Source: Lepidodermella squamata
Taxonomy: Eukaryota > Gastrotricha
Reading direction: 5' to 3'
Length of the DNA: 64,000 nucleotides
Assembly (NCBI GenBank): GCA_047495785.1
Contig: JBLDXI010000001.1
Span: 1,240,001-1,304,000 of the forward strand
Every line of letters begins with the position of its first letter. The stretch's first letter is position 1. A program made the translations under genes and the position numbers. Under the pieces are notes generated by a model that worked only from the letters and a program-made list of their open reading frames with translations, was not told the DNA's origin and did not search any database. Shown piece after piece: positions 59,357 to 64,000 of this stretch.

Positions 59357-62300
59357 TCACATCCGCGAGACTTCTGTGAGCGTATAATCAATCGTGGCGC
59401 TGCAGAATAGCGACAGGAAAGGAGAATTGGTGGACTTGTTTCTCAGCCAATAAGTTGGCATGCCATCCTATGGAAGGTTAGTCGAGAATATTGGGAAGGA
59501 ACGGCAATGATGAAAAGCTTACAGGCCACTCGTTTTTGGGCCGTTCCTGTAGTATAAATCCGCCCAGTCGATTGAGCTCGCGAAAGGACGACAGGCTGAC
59601 TTGAATTTTCTGTGGTTGCGAGGTCTGTTCCATGCGATTAGCTATCATTCAGTCACGTTATACGAAAATATACGAAAATGGCTATTAAATATTAAATCAG
59701 CAAAAATACCGTATTGAACAGTGTTGCCGAAGAGGCAGTAGCGGAATGTTTTGAAGCCAACGATACCCGCCATAACTGGGCCGCTGTTGATGCCGACTCG
59801 GATGCGTATCTTGTCCTTGCTCCGTGGCACCTTGATCATTCCAACCTCCTCAATCAAAACAAGAGCCAACGAAGCTATTTCGATAGCATGACCCGTAATG
59901 CGATTAGGCACTCCACTTGCTACGACATACGCATCTCCTATCGTCTCAACCTTATAGCACTGGAAAGCATTCGTTCGATTGTCAAACGTCGAGTAGATTT
60001 GGTTGAGGAGGCCAAGCACGTCTTGAGCTCTCAATTTCGAGCAGATTGACGTGAACCCAACTATGTCGGAGTAGAAAATCGTGACGTTGTTGTAGTACTC
60101 AGGGCGGACCTGAACGCCCCTATTAAGCTGCTTCGCGATGCTTTTCGGCAAAAGGCGATATATTGCTCTGCAAGAATCCATGTAACGCTCGACGCAAATA
60201 TCGTAGCGATCAAGGAGTCTTGTAGCTTCCTTAGTAGTATGCACGACCCAAACAATGCATAGCCATGGTAAGACTAGACCAAATATAGCCAGTTTGATTC
60301 CCTCTGAAATAAAATTTACGGGACAATTGAACATTCGTATCACGTATCAAGAATGTTGATGATGACAGAGCCTTTCAATTGTTTTTTCGCGCTTTGAACA
60401 ATGAAAAACGCTCATTCGAGAATTACAGGTAACGAAATCATACAAGTTGTTCAATCGGGTTACCTGTGACGACGGTGTTGTAGGCTGAGTTCAGGGCGTC
60501 ATCGAATGAGTCCAACATGACGCTTTTGTAATAGCGGGTAATTTTCTTCAACTGCTTTGTTATTTGAATACTAACAATGGACTGCTCGTCTGCGATGAAT
60601 AACTAGTTTTAAAAGGTGCTCATGCGTAAATGTCTTACATGTTTGTCCCCGAGATACAAGCAAAAAAGCTTTCGTGGCATTAGGGATCGCATCCGATTGA
60701 TCTATTAGCCCTTGTATTGCTGCAATTGCCTCGTCAGTTCCATCAGCAGAATTGCTTGGTAACAATAGACTTGATTTTTCCAGTAGCATAGCAGCCAAAT
60801 TCAGGGAATCTTCCATTTGCAAAGCGTCAGTTTTCCGCTCGAAATTCGCATTATTTGACCTCACTGTTATTGCAAAACAGGGTAAAACAGTGGCGAATGT
60901 TTGCTAAATGGGGGTAACTATATGGCCTTCAGCCGTCAGCCTACTATTCGAAGTATAGCTGTCCTATTCTAGCAAACCCATGCACATCTGATCCACCACA
61001 AAGCAACGAACTCCCTGATGCCCCAGATATTGCTCAATCGTCGCATTTACACGAGCTACTTCGTAATTATCGATGTTAATTACTTCGGTTGTTGCGTCAA
61101 CATTTTTACTTTAACTCAAACGAGCGCTGTTTTTATTTTTGTGAGAAATTTTTGCGGGCGCTGTTAACAACTCTCTGCAGGGCGGTTTAAAACTCAAATT
61201 TTGCGGTATAAAGTAATCGCAATTTCGCGATCACATCGTCGGCTGGCACGTAATCTAAACAATTCTCCTGCTGGTGAATAGAAATGATCGATTTCGTGAT
61301 TATAGAAATTCTTATATGTTGCCAAAATCCTTCTAAACTGAATTCTGCAACGAATCGCGTCACTGCGGCAGTTTCAAGCCACCCTATATTCTATATTGCA
61401 GTACGGAAAATACTTCAGCAAATTCAAAAATCTGAAAATGTCGATAGGCTCGAGGTATTTTTCATGACTCTCGAGCGATTCCGAGTATTAGAGTGTTGTA
61501 GTCCTAATAGCCCCAATTTTTAAAATTAATGGCCTAATGTTGATGTGAGACAATTAATCCTAAAATAAGACACTAACAACACAATTTCTTAAATTTTCAA
61601 CCGCAATTTAGACTTATCAAATTTCGATTTTGAATTTTATTTTTCAAAAGTTTTCTCACTCCTTTTTCTCGGAGAAAATTATCAAAATAGTTGAATAATT
61701 TTCACAGCAACCTAAAAGCAAGGTACTAGGCACCCATAGGCCTCAATCGAGCTAATTTTGAGGTTTTTCTCCAAGAGCCATACTCGCTCCGTAGCTAAAT
61801 CTTTCGAATTTGTGGATAAAACAAAGCATTCAGCCTTTAGTGAAAATGATTGCGCAACTGTGAAAGTAATTAACATTGATAATTATGGGTAGTCTAGTGT
61901 AAATGGGACGAATTATTATTCCATTGTGTTTGAGGTTGTAAGTTGAAAAAAATCCGCACGCTGATTGGTCAGTTGGCTCGTATCCATGACTCCGCCTTGC
62001 TACTTGATCGTGCGATCTATATAATTTGTGGCTTTTATTATGTTTATGAAGGCCGTATCGTAGCACGCGTTTCCAACAAATGCGTAAAACCATTCATAAA
62101 AAGATATTTTTTGCAAACATTTTATGGATCGCACGATCAAGTAGCAAGGCGGAGTCATGGATACGAGCCAACTGACCAATCAGCGTGCGGATTTTTTTCA
62201 ACTTACAACCTCAAACACAATGTCAGTATTTTTGATTACCGAGAGCGCGCGAGGCGTATGCTGTTAGCACTGCTTGTTGGTAATTGATCGCAGCCCTTTG

Positions 62301-63082
62301 AGCCAGCAGATAAGCAACTGTAGCACCCCAGATGCTGTCCAATCCTGTTGCGCTCGAAAGTATCTGAAGCTCAGTGTCCAGAATAACGAGAATGCTGCAT
62401 TTTAAAAACTCAATGTCGTCGAAAACTGTTGACGCAATATGGGAAATAGCTAATGTGAAATTCTAACGAAATGTATGATACCATTTAATGATCGCTCGTC
62501 AAAAGCTCGATAAGCGCGTAGGGATAGCGCTTCAGGTCGAGAAGCTAAATTCGACCGGATTCGTGCCACGGAACATATGTACGTTCGATACTCCGGGGCT
62601 GCGAAGTAAATTTTCGTCAGTACATCGTAATGTCTGTTGAATACCTAGAAGGAGTTATTGAAGAATCCATCATCATCAACAATATTATAGTGATAACTCA
62701 CGACATCATTCATCTTGACAGCCTCTCCCAGAGAAACGTAATCACTAGGGTTGTAGTTATTAGTCATATACCTGACCCTGGCAAACGATTCTGAAATAGC
62801 CGTATCAGCCAAATCTGTCAATGCCTCGAATGCATCAAAATCGTCATTTGTATCTTGAAGAGTTTGAATCTCTTGGGCTGCGTTGGACAAAATTATGGAA
62901 CTGCGCAAAATCCCGCAGATAATGACTACGGTTAGCGAGCACGCGAGTGCAATTAGAAACGGCTTGGCTTTGTTAGTCAGAACTAGCGACTTTGCCTCCA
63001 TCTCCACTTCCTTGAATGTATCGCCGGATGCCAAAGACAAGCCGGATTGTTGGCTGCCACTTCGACTTACAGCTCGAGACAT
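59357..63082 (-). CDS. Receptor guanylate cyclase with NIT-like extracellular domain (array gene 6)
   Basis: Eight exons: 63082-62702, 62644-62482, 62425-62240, 60863-60639, 60589-60464, 60303-59710, 59641-59523 and 59467-59357, giving 634 aa. It is paired with gene 5 by its N-terminus (SRAVSRSGSQQSGLSLASG), fused exon 7/8 and C-terminus (GMPTYWLRNKSTNSPFLSL). The ectodomain has AINYQQAVLTAYASRALG; TM2 is IKLAIFGLVLPWLCIVWVV. Cyclase motifs YSDIVGFTS, VETIGDAY and RYCLFGNTVQ are intact. Intron 3 is 1376 nt, against 50-150 nt in the other copies, and contains a 300-bp foldback element whose outer end lies 17 nt from the splice donor. Confidence 0.87.
61922..62222. mobile_element. Foldback element with 96-bp perfect inverted repeats
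   Basis: Left arm 61922-62017 and right arm 62127-62222 are exact reverse complements over 96 bp, as far as I can check by eye, around a 109-nt AT-rich centre. The arms begin CATTGTGTTTGAGGTTGTAA and end TGATCGTGCGATC. There is no coding capacity and no clear target-site duplication. Perfect arms imply a recent insertion or recent copying. It lies in intron 3 of cyclase gene 6; if transcribed it would form a long RNA hairpin. Confidence 0.85.
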
Positions 63083-63204
63083 TTTGTCGAAGAAAATCTT
63101 ACGGTTTAAAAGTACGTAAACCTATAAGTGTAGGGAACAACAATCACTGAAGCAACAAGTTTCAGAAGGCTCGAAAGGCCCAGGGTATTTTTCATCTAGA
63201 GAAG

Positions 63205-63935
63205 AAGTTTCTATTTATTTATTTAATGAGCCATTAATCCATAGTGAGTTGGAAAGCTCAGCTGTAAAAAGAAAGTAGTGATTAAGTTGATTGCAAAACT
63301 ATACAACAAGAAGGCGTGTCTTAGGACAGGTAGAAAACAAATAGGACAAAAGCATGCATGAAAAATCACATCAACAACATGAGACGGTTTCATCAATCGT
63401 TCGTTATAAAAATGTATAAAAAGGCGATTTCAGTTTTCGATAGCAGGTTTAGTGGTGAGCTCGGTAGCGGGCTCGGCAGTGCTTTTGCTTTGTTATTGGA
63501 TGAAATGTTCGCAGACTAACTGCCTGCACTGATCGGCGGTGGATGCTGCTCGGATCTCGTCTCGAAGGCTGTTCCAGAAGACCGCCCCATAATACGGTAG
63601 GCAGCGTTCCACTGTTCTCGATTTTATTTTCGGTGGTTGCAGGATGTTGGTCAAGCCATTTAAGGCTGATTGTTTTCAAGTCGGAGCCGTTGGTTCTCGT
63701 ACATTGGAGAAGGCAGTTAAAGCATCCGGATCTTCCCCATTCATGCATCGCCATCTCCAAGTGGCCAAGTGAACCTTGCGTTTTCCGTCTAAATCAAGCC
63801 AACGCAGACTTTGTCGCAGCGGTTTCGGGTCGCCGTTCGCTGGAGCGCGGCATGTGATCCATGATTCGAACAGCCTGGTCCTGGCGCTTTTTTCCAGTTT
63901 TTTCCAGCTTTGGTGGGGCTTTGTTCTCGAAACAT
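63205..63935 (-). mobile_element. 5'-truncated LINE (non-LTR retrotransposon) remnant, reverse-transcriptase C-terminal region
   Basis: Minus-strand frames encode the typical end of CR1/Jockey-like LINE ORFs. First comes KPLRQSLRWLDLDGKRKVHL, like the usual 'L.WLP...R..FK' block; after a stop or frameshift comes YYGAVFWNSLRDEIRAAS up to a stop at 63493, like the usual 'WNSLP..IR' block. About 290 nt of 3' tail ends in an AAATAAATAAATA run at about 63210-63222, as expected for a LINE 3' end. Interrupted frame and missing 5' part: not mobile. Confidence 0.75.
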
Positions 63936-63954
63936 CTCCTCAATCATGTGCAAA

Positions 63955-64000
63955 TTGATAGAGATCGATTTTGAAAGAGATAATAACGCCGATCGGACAG
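63955..64000 (-). pseudogene. Second decayed cyclase first-exon copy, cut by the window end
   Basis: The last 46 nt match the middle of the relic at 58615-58925 (TTGATAGAGA.CGATTTTGAAAG, then AATAACGC.GATCG.ACAG), including positions where both differ from the intact genes. This suggests the relic was itself duplicated, or that a further diverged cyclase gene continues beyond the window. Confidence 0.5.

Noticed and set aside
63543-63857. 104-codon + strand frame near the right end
   Set aside because: It lies antisense to the LINE reverse-transcriptase blocks, which are recognisable on the minus strand.

Overview
This is a piece of a compact animal (metazoan) nuclear genome. Protein-coding genes are split by many very short introns (mostly about 45-65 nt, with GT...TTTCAG/TTTTAG-type ends), and the protein families are animal-type: a 7TM receptor, a MAM/LDLa mosaic receptor, tetraspanins, membrane guanylate cyclases and a pancreatic-type lipase. 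There is one nuclear tRNA gene, a decayed LINE and several small inverted-repeat elements. I cannot place the phylum from sequence alone; an invertebrate with a small genome is the safest statement. Exon borders below were worked out by hand from splice motifs, reading phase and alignment between paralogues.

Layout. 0.1-1.35 kb: a divergent rhodopsin-like GPCR. 1.47-8.88 kb: a large type I membrane protein with about ten MAM and seven LDLa modules. 9.2-15.8 kb: two tandem LicD/fukutin-type phosphotransferase genes, the second with an eight-fold repeated stem, followed by a tRNA-Thr(CGT); a broken copy of the same tRNA lies at the equivalent place behind the first. 16.1-40.7 kb: eleven tetraspanin genes, all on the + strand, most sharing a family-specific CxxYPP-type motif in the large loop. 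In the middle of them sit two single-exon genes for an unrecognised pair of small secreted, probably GPI-anchored, coiled-coil proteins. 41.4-63.1 kb: six tandem receptor guanylate cyclases on the - strand (about 616-635 aa), each with a short cytoplasmic N-terminus, TM1, an extracellular helical domain resembling NIT (nitrate/nitrite-sensing) domains, TM2 and a class III cyclase domain carrying guanylate-specific residues. A lipase gene on the + strand lies between the fifth and sixth. The right end holds a LINE remnant and decayed cyclase exon copies.

The window is essentially three tandem-duplicated surface-protein families. The cyclase array is the most striking: plausibly a set of nitric-oxide, nitrate or other small-ligand receptors making cGMP. 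It shows recent gene conversion (a 551-bp tract almost identical in copies 3 and 4), a mosaic copy, loss of one intron in three copies, and a terminal-inverted-repeat insertion that has rewritten the C-terminus of copy 1. Many genes have an apparently unpaired 3' splice site 10-50 nt before the start codon, which would fit spliced-leader trans-splicing or short 5'UTR introns.
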